This document shows, one piece after another, positions 17,646 through 26,945 of a DNA stretch of 64,000 nt (within the stretch, counting starts at the first letter, position 1; each line of letters begins with the position of its first letter). The translations under genes and the position numbers were made by a program. The notes beneath the pieces were generated by a model. That model was not told where the DNA came from, searched no databases, and saw nothing but the letters and a program-made list of their open reading frames with translations. Source of the DNA: Methylobacterium bullatum (lineage in GTDB: Bacteria > Pseudomonadota > Alphaproteobacteria > Rhizobiales > Beijerinckiaceae); the NCBI GenBank assembly GCA_902712845.1, contig LR743504.1, forward strand, positions 718,001 to 782,000, in the 5' to 3' direction.

Positions 17646-18773
17646 CTACCAGTGCCGGCCGTTCCGGTTGGGTCCGAGCTGGGTACCGAGGAGGCCCTTT
17701 TCGGGCCAGGCGCCGATGGAATCCGCGTCGCTGCCGATTCCCTTCGAGACCGGCAACCGGAACCCGTCTGTGGCCGGCTCGACGACGTCCCGCCCCGTGC
17801 CCCCGGCCGCATCCGAGGCCCGCACGGTGAGACGGCACGCCGCCGCGTCCCAGGGGATCGACGCCCGGTAGCGCCGGTCGCCGTCGGCGCGGGTCATCGC
17901 CTGCCACGGCCCGCCATCGACGCTGACCTCGCAGGCGGTGACGGGCGAGGCGCCGAGGACGATCGCCCGCACCTCCACCGTGTCGCGCACCCGGTGCCCG
18001 TCGTCATGGGCGAGGCGCCGATCGGCGGGGGCGGTGACGAGGACGAAGGGCCAGGGCTCGGCCAGCTCCTTGAAGCGCCAGCTCACCACACCGCGATCGA
18101 TGGCGGCGATGGCATAGCCGACGGGTCCCTCCTCGATCTGACCGGTGGAGCGCGTGGCCGCGAAGATGGTCCGGCCGTCATTGGCGAGCTCATTGTAATG
18201 GGTGTGGCCGATCTCGACGAGCCGCACGCGGGAGTTCGAAACGAGGTGTCCGACGCGTGAGGCCTCGCCGTCGCCCATCAGGTCGGCGGGGTAGCTGTGC
18301 ATGAACAGCGCGCAGTCGAGGCCGTCGCGCTCGGCCATCTCGATCTCACCCTCCAGCCAGACGAGCTGGGCATCGCCGAGACGGAAATCCGGTCCGCCCG
18401 TTCCCGGGCCGCACATGTCGAGGAACAGGCAGCGGATGCCGGAGACGTCGATGGCGTAGGGAAGTCGCCGTGCTCCGAGGCCGGCATAGAACGCTTCGAG
18501 ACCGCCGCTCTCCAGGTCGTGATCCCCCGTGACGACATGGACGGGGAGCGACAGGCCCGCCAGTCCCTGGCGGACGAGGGCATATTGATAGGGCAGGCCG
18601 TTATCGGCGTTATCGCCGGGCAGGTACGCGAAATCGAGCCCCTCGACCGCGTTGAGTTGCGCGACGATGGCGAGGAAGTCCCGGGCGTTGTCGAGATGCG
18701 CCTCGGTGAGGTGCAGGTCGCCGATATGGGCGAAGGCGAGGATGTCGTCCCGTCCGCTCGCTGGGGCTGTCAT
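17646..18773 (-). CDS. Calcineurin-like metallophosphoesterase
   Basis: 375 residues. All metal-binding motifs of the class III phosphodiesterase/Icc fold are visible: GDLHL (DxH), GDNADN (GDxxD), TGDHD in place of GNHD, MHSYP and GHTHYNE (GHxH). The C-terminal ~120 residues form an extra beta-rich domain after the catalytic core (from about SWRFKELAEPW), perhaps an Ig-like substrate-binding module. No signal peptide, so probably cytoplasmic. Substrate unknown (cyclic nucleotide or phosphodiester). Start ATG 18773, followed 43 nt after its stop by the ArsB-like gene. Confidence 0.8.
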   Translation of the reverse strand: MTAPASGRDDILAFAHIGDLHLTEAHLDNARDFLAIVAQLNAVEGLDFAYLPGDNADNGLPYQYALVRQGLAGLSLPVHVVTGDHDLESGGLEAFYAGLGARRLPYAIDVSGIRCLFLDMCGPGTGGPDFRLGDAQLVWLEGEIEMAERDGLDCALFMHSYPADLMGDGEASRVGHLVSNSRVRLVEIGHTHYNELANDGRTIFAATRSTGQIEEGPVGYAIAAIDRGVVSWRFKELAEPWPFVLVTAPADRRLAHDDGHRVRDTVEVRAIVLGASPVTACEVSVDGGPWQAMTRADGDRRYRASIPWDAAACRLTVRASDAAGGTGRDVVEPATDGFRLPVSKGIGSDADSIGAWPEKGLLGTQLGPNRNGRHW

Positions 18774-18902
18774 GTCGAATCTCGCTGTAGGGCACGTCTT
18801 CCGCAGCGCCCGGCCGGTTCCGGACCGGCGGGGTGACGAAGAGGATGTCGAGCCTACGGCAACCGGTGGCATCGGAGCCTTTCGGCGCCGCCGGATGCCG
18901 CG

Positions 18903-20246
18903 TCAGGCGGGGGAGACCGCCATCGGCTCCGACCCGCCGGAGTTCGGCGGCTTCGAGGCCGTTTTCGGCGGCTCGAACCCGTAGGTTTCCGGCATGGCCA
19001 CGAGGTAGAGGACGAACCCCGCCGCCGCGATCCCGGCCAGGACCAGGAACGCCGTCGAATAGCCCGCCGACACGATGATGAGACCGGCCAGCGTCGCCGA
19101 GAAAGAGGCGCCGAGCCCCTGTGTCGTCGCGACGGCCCCCTGGGAGACGTTGAACCGTCCGGTACCTCGGGTCAGGTCGGCGACGACGATGGGGAAGAGC
19201 GCCCCGTAGATGCCGGCTCCGATCCCGTCGAGAAGTTGGACGGCCACGAGATAGAACGGGTTGTCCGAGAAGGTGTAGAGCACGCCCCGGATGGCGAGCA
19301 CGCCGAAGGCCACGAGGAAGATCGGCTTGCGCCCGATCGCGTCGGCCTTGGCGCCGACGAAGACCGCCACCGGCACCATGACGAACTGCGCGGCCACGAT
19401 GCAGACCGAGATGAGCGAAGTCGCGCTCTCCTTGCCGGACAGCTTGGTCAGCAGCTGGCCCACCGAGGTCAGCATCGCCGCGTTGGACAGGTGGAAGATC
19501 GCGGCCAGCAGGGCGAACAGCATCAGTGTGCGGTTCTGCAGCAGGGCCTTGATCCCGGACGCCTGTTCGCCGCCCTCCCCCGCCGTCTCGTCGAGGCCTC
19601 GGGCGAGGTCGTCGTCGATGTCCTTGGCCGGCACCATCAGCATGGCCCCGACGCTCAGCACCGCGAGCACGGCCATCAGCCAGAACACCACGATGGGTCC
19701 GAAGAAATAGGCCGTCGAGCCGGCGATGGCCGCCGAGACCGCGTTGCCCGCATGGTTGAAGCCCTCGTTGCGGCCGATGCGCTTGGAGAACATCTTCGGC
19801 CCCACCACGCCGAGGGTGATCGCGGCGAGCGCCGGCGGGAACACCGCCCCGGCGATACCGGCGACGGACTGGGTCGCGGCCACCAGATAGAAATTGCTGA
19901 CGAAGGGCAGGAGCAGGCAGCTCGCCGTCACCGCCAGCGCCCCGGCGATGACGATGGCGCGCTTATGGTTGGTCCGGTCGATCAGTGCCCCGGCCGGCGT
20001 CTGCGCGATCAGTCCGGCAATGCCGGCGATCGTCATGATCATGCCGGTCGTCGCCTCGTTCCAGCCCTGGTCGGGACCGCGCACGGCGATGAGATAGATG
20101 GCGAGATAGGGGCCGAGCCCGTCACGGACGTCGGCGAGGAAGAAGTTGAGGGCATCGAGCCCGCGCAGCGTCCGCTGCGACGGGGCGCGACCCCGATCCT
20201 GGTCGGCGGCGGGCACGCTCGTCATCCGATCGATCTTTCGAAGCAT
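18903..20246 (-). CDS. Major facilitator superfamily transporter
   Basis: 447 residues, 12 predicted helices in two halves with a cytoplasmic loop of charged residues in the middle (DIDDDLARGLDETAGEGGEQ). The helix 2-3 loop GALIDRTNHKR matches the MFS GxxxDRxxxR motif, repeated as GAKADAIGRK in the second half. Substrate unknown. Alternative start at the ATG 20225 (seven codons downstream); neither has a strong Shine-Dalgarno. It lies 129 nt upstream of the phosphoesterase, so membership in the same operon is uncertain. Confidence 0.82.
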   Translation of the reverse strand: MLRKIDRMTSVPAADQDRGRAPSQRTLRGLDALNFFLADVRDGLGPYLAIYLIAVRGPDQGWNEATTGMIMTIAGIAGLIAQTPAGALIDRTNHKRAIVIAGALAVTASCLLLPFVSNFYLVAATQSVAGIAGAVFPPALAAITLGVVGPKMFSKRIGRNEGFNHAGNAVSAAIAGSTAYFFGPIVVFWLMAVLAVLSVGAMLMVPAKDIDDDLARGLDETAGEGGEQASGIKALLQNRTLMLFALLAAIFHLSNAAMLTSVGQLLTKLSGKESATSLISVCIVAAQFVMVPVAVFVGAKADAIGRKPIFLVAFGVLAIRGVLYTFSDNPFYLVAVQLLDGIGAGIYGALFPIVVADLTRGTGRFNVSQGAVATTQGLGASFSATLAGLIIVSAGYSTAFLVLAGIAAAGFVLYLVAMPETYGFEPPKTASKPPNSGGSEPMAVSPA

Positions 20247-20430
20247 GTCATGAAGGGGACCGATCGGCGCGTGTCACTGGCTCGGGAGCCAAGGCCTCGG
20301 GTCGATCGGAGCGGCAAACCCCAGCCGGAAATGAAGGTTCCTCGGCGGGGATTGAATTCTGCGTGAGCGTCGAAGCCCCGGCACGGCAGACAAGATCAGC
20401 AGTGTATTCGGTATGTGGAATACTCGGCTT

Positions 20431-20853
20431 CTAGACCGCGATACGCTTTTCTTTCCGGATCCCGTGGTCGTCATGGACATGGACGTCGAAGGTCTCTCCG
20501 TCCCGGATGCCGCGAATCTCGAAATGCCTCGGCTTGCGAACCGGCGGTCCTTCGACGCGGTAGCCGGCATCGCGGACGAGGCGCAGCGCCGTGTCCGGAT
20601 CGCCCTTGCCGTGCCCCTTTTCCGGCCGCGCGATGATGCGCACCGCGCCGTCGGCGAGGACGAGGCGGGACACCTTGATCTCGCAGGGCGTGACCTCGCC
20701 CTCGACGGTGACGGTGTCGCCGACCCTCGGCATCCCTTCCGACACCGCTTTGGGACCGAGATCGGCGAGACTCCTCGTGCCGTTCCCCTCCAGCGCGAGG
20801 CGATGGCCGAAGACGGCCCAGACGATTCCAGTGGCGGTCGCGGTCTTTGGCAT
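20431..20853 (-). CDS. Small OB-fold plus PepSY-like protein, no signal peptide
   Basis: 140 residues. The first half reads as a short beta-barrel (VGDTVTVEGEVTPCEIKVS, as in bacterial OB-fold proteins); the second half (ALRLVRDAGYRVEGPP ... FDVHVHDDHGIRKEKRI) resembles a PepSY module. The order matches that of the adjacent gene at 20925, suggesting that the two are diverged relatives. No signal peptide or membrane helix is seen, so cytoplasmic location is expected if the ATG 20853 is right. Function unknown. Confidence 0.6.
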   Translation of the reverse strand: MPKTATATGIVWAVFGHRLALEGNGTRSLADLGPKAVSEGMPRVGDTVTVEGEVTPCEIKVSRLVLADGAVRIIARPEKGHGKGDPDTALRLVRDAGYRVEGPPVRKPRHFEIRGIRDGETFDVHVHDDHGIRKEKRIAV

Positions 20854-20924
20854 TGTCGTCGATCCCGATGATGGAGAAGGCCTCAAGCCCTCCCCCGGAG
20901 GTCCGAGGGAGGGAAATGTCATCG

Positions 20925-21581
20925 TCAGAAGCTGCGCTTCTCGCGAATGTCGCCGTCGAACCCGACATGGAGCAGGCGCTCGCGCCCGTCCTGGCCCTTG
21001 GCCGCCATGTCGAGATGGCGCGGGCCGCTCCCGGTGACGCGGATGTCGGAATAGCCGGCCGCCTCGACCTTCGCGGTGAGCGCGGGTGCATCGATCTCGG
21101 GGCCGAGGCCGACCTTGTCCTTCGCCCAGTCGAGGCCACCGGGCTTCGGGCCGCGTGCCGGACCGAGCACCACCGTCTTGCCATCGGCCCGGGTGAGGAG
21201 GGTGGCGTGGAGGAAGCCGTTCTCGAAGCGGCCCTGCACCGTGACTGCCTCTCCCTTGGTGACGAGCGTGCCGCCCTCGCCCTGCTTGCCGGTCTCGACC
21301 AGGGCGCGGCCGGAGCCGTCCTGCAGGATGAACTTGTTGCCGAAGATTTCCGCGACGTCGCCCTTGGCGGCGATGGCTCCGGAGGGGGTGAGTTGCGCGA
21401 TGGTGACCGGCGCGACGGGGGTGAGGGTCACGCCGGAATTCTGCGCCAGGGAAAGGCCGACGGCTCCGAAAGCGAGGGGAGCGGCGATGGCGCCGACGAT
21501 CCAGCCGCGGCGCGAGCGGCGCGGGGCGGCGGGGCTCGGCATCTCGGTGGCGGTTCCGTCGATGGTTGTCTCGGTCGTCAT
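20925..21581 (-). CDS. Membrane-anchored OB-fold/PepSY-like protein beside a two-component system
   Basis: 218 residues. One N-terminal membrane helix (about 26-46, GWIVGAIAAPLAFGAVGLSL), then a beta-rich domain (GKQGEGGTLVTKGEAVTVQG RFENGF region) and a C-terminal PepSY-like unit (LTAKVEAAGYSDIRVTGSG ... LLHVGFDGDIREKRSF). Periplasmic proteins of this kind are commonly coded next to OmpR/PhoQ-type systems and may modulate the sensor. The response regulator starts 155 nt away on the opposite strand, so the promoters probably face each other. Confidence 0.65.
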   Translation of the reverse strand: MTTETTIDGTATEMPSPAAPRRSRRGWIVGAIAAPLAFGAVGLSLAQNSGVTLTPVAPVTIAQLTPSGAIAAKGDVAEIFGNKFILQDGSGRALVETGKQGEGGTLVTKGEAVTVQGRFENGFLHATLLTRADGKTVVLGPARGPKPGGLDWAKDKVGLGPEIDAPALTAKVEAAGYSDIRVTGSGPRHLDMAAKGQDGRERLLHVGFDGDIREKRSF

Positions 21582-21736
21582 GGTGTCGATGTCCTGGAAA
21601 AGCGGATCCCCTCTCGGGTTGACGCCGTTCTAGGCTCGCCCCTCCAACCCGATCTGAACCGCGCGGTTCAGCCCCGGTTAAAGCGCGGCGCGTAGGCGCC
21701 GGGGTTGCCCCTGCATCCCCAAGGATACGGATTCCG

Positions 21737-22405
21737 ATGAAGCTCCTTCTGGTGGAGGACGATGCGGCGCTCGCGGCCGAGATCGCCAAGGCCCTGCGCG
21801 CCGAGAACTTCGCCCTCGACCACGCGGTCAACGGCGAGGACGGCCAGCATCTCGGCGAAACGGAGACCTACGACGCCGTGGTGCTCGATCTCGGCCTGCC
21901 CAAGCGCGACGGCGTCTCGGTGCTCCAGGCCTGGCGGGCCGCAGGGCGGACCGTGCCGGTCCTGATCCTCACCGCGCGGGATGGCTGGAGCGACAAGGTC
22001 GCGGGCTTCAAGGCGGGGGCGGACGATTATCTCGTGAAGCCGTTCCGCGTGGAGGAGCTCGTCATCCGCCTGCGCGCCCTGGTGCGCCGCGCCTCGGCGC
22101 ACGGGGCCAACCGGGTCGTCTGCGGGCCTCTCGTCTACGACGCCGGCCTCGGCACGTTCGAGCGGGACGGACTGCCCCTGAAGCTCACCGGGCTCGAATG
22201 GCGGGTGCTCTCCTGCCTCATCCTGCGCAAGGATGGGGTCGTGCCCCGTGGCCAATTGATAGAGCGGGTCTATGACGGCGATGCGGAGGTCGATTCGAAC
22301 TCGGTGGAGGTCATCATCACGCGCCTGCGTCGCAAGATCGCGCCGGCCAGGATCGAAGGCGTGCGCGGCCACGGCTACCAGCTCCTGCCGGGGGAGGCGC
22401 CATGA
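21737..22405 (+). CDS. OmpR-family response regulator
   Basis: 222 residues. Receiver domain 1-~115 with the acidic pocket (VEDD at the N-terminus), phosphoacceptor Asp in VVLDLGLPKRDG (~51), Thr in ILTARDG and Lys in LVKPFR. The C-terminal winged helix (~125-220) contains LTGLEWRVLSCLILRK and the recognition helix SVEVIITRLRRKI. SD AAGGAT lies about 8 nt before the ATG. It overlaps the kinase gene by 4 nt, so the two are translationally coupled. PhoP-like; the stimulus is unknown. Confidence 0.93.
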   Translation: MKLLLVEDDAALAAEIAKALRAENFALDHAVNGEDGQHLGETETYDAVVLDLGLPKRDGVSVLQAWRAAGRTVPVLILTARDGWSDKVAGFKAGADDYLVKPFRVEELVIRLRALVRRASAHGANRVVCGPLVYDAGLGTFERDGLPLKLTGLEWRVLSCLILRKDGVVPRGQLIERVYDGDAEVDSNSVEVIITRLRRKIAPARIEGVRGHGYQLLPGEAP

Positions 22406-23787
22406 CCCCGCCGCGACCTCCCCACGGGCCGCCTCATGCGCATCGCGGCTCCCTGCAGCGGCGGCTGATCCTCGCCGCCCTCGTCCTCGTCACCGCGGCG
22501 CTCGTGGTGGCGGGAGTCGCCATCGGCTTCATCCTGCACCGCTTCGTGCGCGGCCAGATCGACAGCCGCCTCGACAGCCAGATCGTCGCCATCGCCTCGA
22601 GTCTCGAGCGGGGACGCGACGGCCGTCTCGCGCTCGGGCGCAACCTCGACGGACCGCCCTTCGACCGCGACCGGTCGGGCTGGTCCTGGCAGGTCCGGCA
22701 GGGCGACGCGATCCTCCGCTCCGGCTCCCTGGAAGGCCGCGACCTCACCGTCCCCGAAGATGACCGCCCGGATGGCGGCGGGCGCCACCGCGACCGTCCC
22801 CGCCCGGCGGACGCCGTTGATCCCTGGGGCAACCCGGTGATCCTGCGCATCCTCGCCCTGCCGGACGAAGGATCGGCCGGCCCGGCGACGATCGTCGCCT
22901 CCGCGCCCATGGCGGCCCTGCGCGGCCCCGTCCGCGAGGCGAGTCTCACCCTGGCGCTGATCCTCGCCGTGCTCGGCCTCTGCCTTCTCGCCAGCCTCGT
23001 CGCGCAAGTGCGCCTCGGCCTCCGGCCGCTGGAGCGCCTTCGCCGGGACCTCGCCGAGGTTCGCGCGGGCGAGCGCGCGCAGGTGCCGGAGACGCAGCCG
23101 GCGGAGATCCGCCCCCTGGTGCGCGAGGTGAACGCGCTGCTGAGCGAAAACGCGGCGAATCTCGAACGGGCGCGCACCCATGTGGCCAATCTCGCCCACG
23201 GGTTGAAGACGCCGCTCGCGACCCTGACCATGGCGCTACGGGACGGGGAGCGCGACCCCGACGGCCGGCTTAGGACTCTGGTTTCGGGCATGGATGGGCA
23301 GATCCGCCATCATCTGCGCCGCGCCCGCACGGCGGCTCTGGGCGGGGCCACCCGCGAGAGGACGGCGCTGGCCGCACCCGTGGCCGATCTCCGCTCCACC
23401 TTCGCGCGGCTCTATGCCGAGAAGGGCATCGCCTTTTCCGTGGAGGTGGCGGACGGCATCGCGGTGGCCTGCGACGGCCAGGACGTCGACGAGATGCTCG
23501 GCAACCTCATCGACAATGCCTGCCGCTGGTGCCGGGCGCGGGTCCGGATCGCCGCCGCGCTCAACGAACGGGGCGTCACGATCACGGTCGAGGATGACGG
23601 GCCGGGCCTCGACGCGGAGGCGGCCGCCGGAGTTCTCGGGCGCGGCAATCGCCTGGACGAGACCGTACCCGGCCACGGGTTCGGCCTGTCGATCACCACG
23701 GAACTGGCCGAACTCTATGGTGGCACGCTTCGTCTCGACCGCGGAAGCTTCCATGGTCTTCGCGCGCGGCTCAATTTGCCGACGTAA
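22402..23787 (+). CDS. Membrane sensor histidine kinase
   Basis: 461 residues. Two membrane helices (about 24-48 and 181-206) flank a periplasmic sensor of ~130 residues rich in Arg/Asp. A linker leads to the HisKA-like dimerisation segment with phospho-acceptor His in NLAHGLKTPLATL. The HATPase domain shows N-box NLIDNACRW, G1 EDDGPGL and G2 GHGFGLSI. Partner of the overlapping OmpR-type regulator. The acidic/basic sensor together with the neighbouring PepSY-like proteins suggests PhoQ-like sensing of cations or envelope stress (inference). Confidence 0.92.
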   Translation: MTPPRPPHGPPHAHRGSLQRRLILAALVLVTAALVVAGVAIGFILHRFVRGQIDSRLDSQIVAIASSLERGRDGRLALGRNLDGPPFDRDRSGWSWQVRQGDAILRSGSLEGRDLTVPEDDRPDGGGRHRDRPRPADAVDPWGNPVILRILALPDEGSAGPATIVASAPMAALRGPVREASLTLALILAVLGLCLLASLVAQVRLGLRPLERLRRDLAEVRAGERAQVPETQPAEIRPLVREVNALLSENAANLERARTHVANLAHGLKTPLATLTMALRDGERDPDGRLRTLVSGMDGQIRHHLRRARTAALGGATRERTALAAPVADLRSTFARLYAEKGIAFSVEVADGIAVACDGQDVDEMLGNLIDNACRWCRARVRIAAALNERGVTITVEDDGPGLDAEAAAGVLGRGNRLDETVPGHGFGLSITTELAELYGGTLRLDRGSFHGLRARLNLPT

Positions 23788-23994
23788 CTTGCCGGCCCGA
23801 CTCGAAACGGCAATGTTAACCGCACGGATTCTTTAGACCGGCGGCGCACCTTGAACGGGACGGAGCGGGCGGCATATGCCCTGCTACCAAAGGTCGTCCC
23901 GACCCGCCTGCGCCGCGAATGCGTGCCAAGATGGCACGGCGGACTCACGGGCGGAGGAGAGGCGGCCCATTCGGGCTCGGGCGGGAGGTTCTGG

Positions 23995-25182
23995 ATGTCT
24001 GAGATCCACCACGACGTCATCGTCATCGGCGCGGGCCTCGCCGGGACCACCGCGACCATTGCGCTTACCAGGGCCGGTTACGACGCGGCGATCATCGACA
24101 CTCACGCGGTCTATCCCCCCGATTTCCGGGCGGAGAAGCTCGGCGTGCCGCAGATGGACCTGTTCGAGAAGCTCGGTTTCGGCGAACTGGCGCGGGCCGT
24201 GACGACGCCGGTGGACGAGGTCTGCGTCACGCGCTTCGGCCATCTGGTCTCGCGCCATGCCGTGCGCGAATACGGCGTCCATTACACGCCCCTCATCAAC
24301 GACCTGCGCGGCGCCCTGCCCGCCTCCTCGCCCCTGGTGATCGGGCGCGTGGCTGAAATCGAGACCGGCCCGGAACGGCAGACGGTCACCCTTGCCGATG
24401 GCAGCGTGCGCACCGCGCGGCTGGTGCTTCTGGCCACCGGCCTCGGTGACGTGCTCCGGCGCAAGGTCGGCATCGGCAGGACCATGATCAGCGAGAAGCA
24501 CTCCCTGTGCTTCGGCTTCGACATGGCGGCCCCGCCCTCGTCCTTCGGCTTCGAATCCCTCACCTATTACGGCGAGGGCGCGGACACGTCGGTGGCCTAT
24601 GTCACGCTCTTTCCCATCGGCGCGACGATGCGGGCCAATCTCTTCGTCTACCGCGCGCTCTCCGATCCCTGGGTGAAGGAGTTCCGCAAATCGCCCGAGG
24701 CGCTGATGAGGCGGGCCATGCCCGGCCTCGCCCGCCTCTGCCCCGACCTCACCGTCACGGGCCCGGTGGAGATGCGCCCCATCGACGTCGTCCAGGCGGC
24801 CGATGCGGAACGCGACGGGGTCGTGCTCCTGGGAGACGCCTTCCTGACTCCCTGCCCGATCCCCGGGACCGGGATCGGCAAGGTGCTCACCGATGTCGAC
24901 CGGCTCTGCTCCGAGCACCTGCCGCGCTGGTTCGCCACGCCGGGGATGGGCAAGGACAAGATCGCCGAGTTCTACGCCGACCCGATCAAGCAGACTTCCG
25001 ACCGGCAATGCCTCCAGGCGAGCCTCTATGCCCGCCAGATCACGGTCGGCAGCGGTGCGGTATGGACCCTGCGGCGCCTGCGCAACCGCGTCGGCCGTTA
25101 CGGCCTGCATGCCCTCCACCTGCTGCGCACGGCCTTCGCAAAGCCGCGCGGACCGACGATCGGGCACACGAAGACCGTCTGA
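23995..25182 (+). CDS. FAD-dependent oxidoreductase / monooxygenase-like
   Basis: 395 residues. The N-terminal Rossmann motif is VIVIGAGLAGTTATIAL with the acidic end of beta-2 (IIDTHA). A second flavin contact, GDAFLTPCPIPGTGIGKVLTD, is the GD motif of PHBH-type and geranylgeranyl-reductase-like flavoproteins. Start at ATG 23995, which has a strong GGGAGG 7 nt upstream; the frame extends 48 codons further upstream without similarity. The gene precedes the EPS cluster and is convergent with its propeller gene, 6 nt apart. Substrate unknown. Confidence 0.8.
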   Translation: MSEIHHDVIVIGAGLAGTTATIALTRAGYDAAIIDTHAVYPPDFRAEKLGVPQMDLFEKLGFGELARAVTTPVDEVCVTRFGHLVSRHAVREYGVHYTPLINDLRGALPASSPLVIGRVAEIETGPERQTVTLADGSVRTARLVLLATGLGDVLRRKVGIGRTMISEKHSLCFGFDMAAPPSSFGFESLTYYGEGADTSVAYVTLFPIGATMRANLFVYRALSDPWVKEFRKSPEALMRRAMPGLARLCPDLTVTGPVEMRPIDVVQAADAERDGVVLLGDAFLTPCPIPGTGIGKVLTDVDRLCSEHLPRWFATPGMGKDKIAEFYADPIKQTSDRQCLQASLYARQITVGSGAVWTLRRLRNRVGRYGLHALHLLRTAFAKPRGPTIGHTKTV

Positions 25183-25188
25183 GGCAGG

Positions 25189-26700
25189 CTATCGCCCCCT
25201 GCGCCAGCGGGGGGAGCGGGCCGAGCCGTCGATGAACTCGAAGGCCGAGGTGCGGTTGAGGGTGTGGAGACGGGTGCCGGGAAAAAGCGGGCCCGAGCGC
25301 AGGATCGTCTCCACGGTCTGCGCGTAACCCTCGTCGTCGAGGCGGTCGATCCGCGCCAGCGCCAGGGCCTCGCCATAACCCAGGCGGCAATCCTGGACCG
25401 GGCGAATCAGGGCGCCGTCCCGCTCGACGATGCGTCCCGCCGGCCGCGCGGAGGCGATGTCGATGAGGACCGGGTTGCGCGCATGCGGCGTCCAGGGGCC
25501 ACGGAAATCCGGGGCCGACCAGAGATGCAGGCTGTCGTGGTAGGAGCCGAGAACCGTCCCTCCGCCGACATCGGCAGCCTGATCGCGCACCGTCGCGAAC
25601 ATCCACCAGCGGCCGTCCCGCTCCAGCAGGGTCGGATCGCTAGCCGTGATGCCGCTGAGCAGCGTCGCTTCCTTGATCCAGCCGCCCGGAAAGGCCGTGG
25701 CCCGGTAGAGGTCGACCGTGCCGTTGGCGCAGCTCTCCGGGATCATCCAGAAAGACCCGTCGCGCTCGAACACGAACGGATAGGACAGGTGATAGGGCTC
25801 CTCCAGCACCGGGACCGGCGTTCCGACCGGGCCGTTTCCATCGAAGGCCACCGCCGAGATCAGCGCCTTGCCCGTGGCGTGCGGGAAATCCTCGACGAAG
25901 AGGATGGTACGGCCCTCGTGCTCGATCCCGAAAGGATCGGCGTAGAAGCGCAGGCCGTCATCCGCCAGGTCGCGCCAGCCGGACGGGGGATGTGCGCGCA
26001 GGTCGACGAGATCAGGGCCGGCTAGCCGGCGCCAACCGACGCGCCAATGGGGCGCGCGATAGCAGAGGTAATAGAGACGCCGGACGACGAGCCGCGCCGC
26101 CATCTTCGCGGCGCGGGCGCCGATCGTCTTCACGGTCAGGGCGGGCGCCTCGGGCGATACCGGGACGCCGTCCCGGAGAAGCGGCCGGGCGCCCGACAGC
26201 GCACCGACGATGAGCGTGATGCTGCGGATCAGCCCGTCCTCGAACGCGGTGAGCATGGTGCCGCGATCCTCGGCGCCGAAGCGCCCGGAGGCGATGATCC
26301 TGCCATCCGTCGAAAGGGCCGCCACGGGAGAGCGGCCGGCGAGAAGCGCGGCGAGAAGCGCGCCCTCGCCCGCCACCCCGTCGAAGCCGAGGCGCCAGAC
26401 CGGACGCGTCGGGCCGCCTTCCGCGTCGCCGCAGAGATCGAGGATGCAGGACGCGGCGGCCGTGGGTTCGGGATAGGTGGCGAGTGCGCTGGCCGGGACG
26501 GGGGCTGACAGGCCGTCGAGGGACAGCCGGTTCAGCAGGGCCTCCAAGCGAAACAGCAGCGCGGCATTGTCCGGCAGGCCCCCCGGCCCCGGCGATCGGT
26601 CGACCTCCACTTCGAGCCCGGGAAGTGCTGCGAGCCGTTCCAGAAGGCAGAGATGCCAGCGGCGGGGGGCGCGTCCATCCAGCCTCAGTCGCAGGCGCAT
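25189..26700 (-). CDS. GH43-like five-bladed propeller protein with extra N-terminal domain (EPS cluster)
   Basis: 503 residues. From about residue 215 the sequence has the features of the GH43/GINT1-type five-bladed propeller: FYADPFGIEHEGRTILFVED, YHLSYPFVFERDG, IPESCANGTVDLY, SDPTLLERDGRWWMF and a final IRPVQDC. The N-terminal ~200 residues resemble an alpha/beta domain possibly related to formyl- or glycosyltransferase folds, which I cannot assign. Such two-part proteins occur in polysaccharide clusters. ATG at 26700. Divergent from the Wzz/ExoP-like gene across a 245-bp region, which probably holds both promoters. Confidence 0.65.
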   Translation of the reverse strand: MRLRLRLDGRAPRRWHLCLLERLAALPGLEVEVDRSPGPGGLPDNAALLFRLEALLNRLSLDGLSAPVPASALATYPEPTAAASCILDLCGDAEGGPTRPVWRLGFDGVAGEGALLAALLAGRSPVAALSTDGRIIASGRFGAEDRGTMLTAFEDGLIRSITLIVGALSGARPLLRDGVPVSPEAPALTVKTIGARAAKMAARLVVRRLYYLCYRAPHWRVGWRRLAGPDLVDLRAHPPSGWRDLADDGLRFYADPFGIEHEGRTILFVEDFPHATGKALISAVAFDGNGPVGTPVPVLEEPYHLSYPFVFERDGSFWMIPESCANGTVDLYRATAFPGGWIKEATLLSGITASDPTLLERDGRWWMFATVRDQAADVGGGTVLGSYHDSLHLWSAPDFRGPWTPHARNPVLIDIASARPAGRIVERDGALIRPVQDCRLGYGEALALARIDRLDDEGYAQTVETILRSGPLFPGTRLHTLNRTSAFEFIDGSARSPRWRRGR

Positions 26701-26945
26701 CGTCGTCGGTCCCCGGACAGTCGAAAGCCGAGGCCGAAAGCCACCGGATGGCGGGATCGGTCCGACGCGGGACGCCCCCTCATGTCGTCCCGCTACACCA
26801 TCACGATTGAGAAACCCTTCATCGCCCTGGGCAACAAGCTCCGGCGGCGAGATTACTTTAATGTTTCGCTAACCATGCCCCACACGAAGGGGGCCGAGAT
26901 CGGGGAAATCCCCGGGTGTTGGTGAATCGTCAGTAAAGTCGGATC

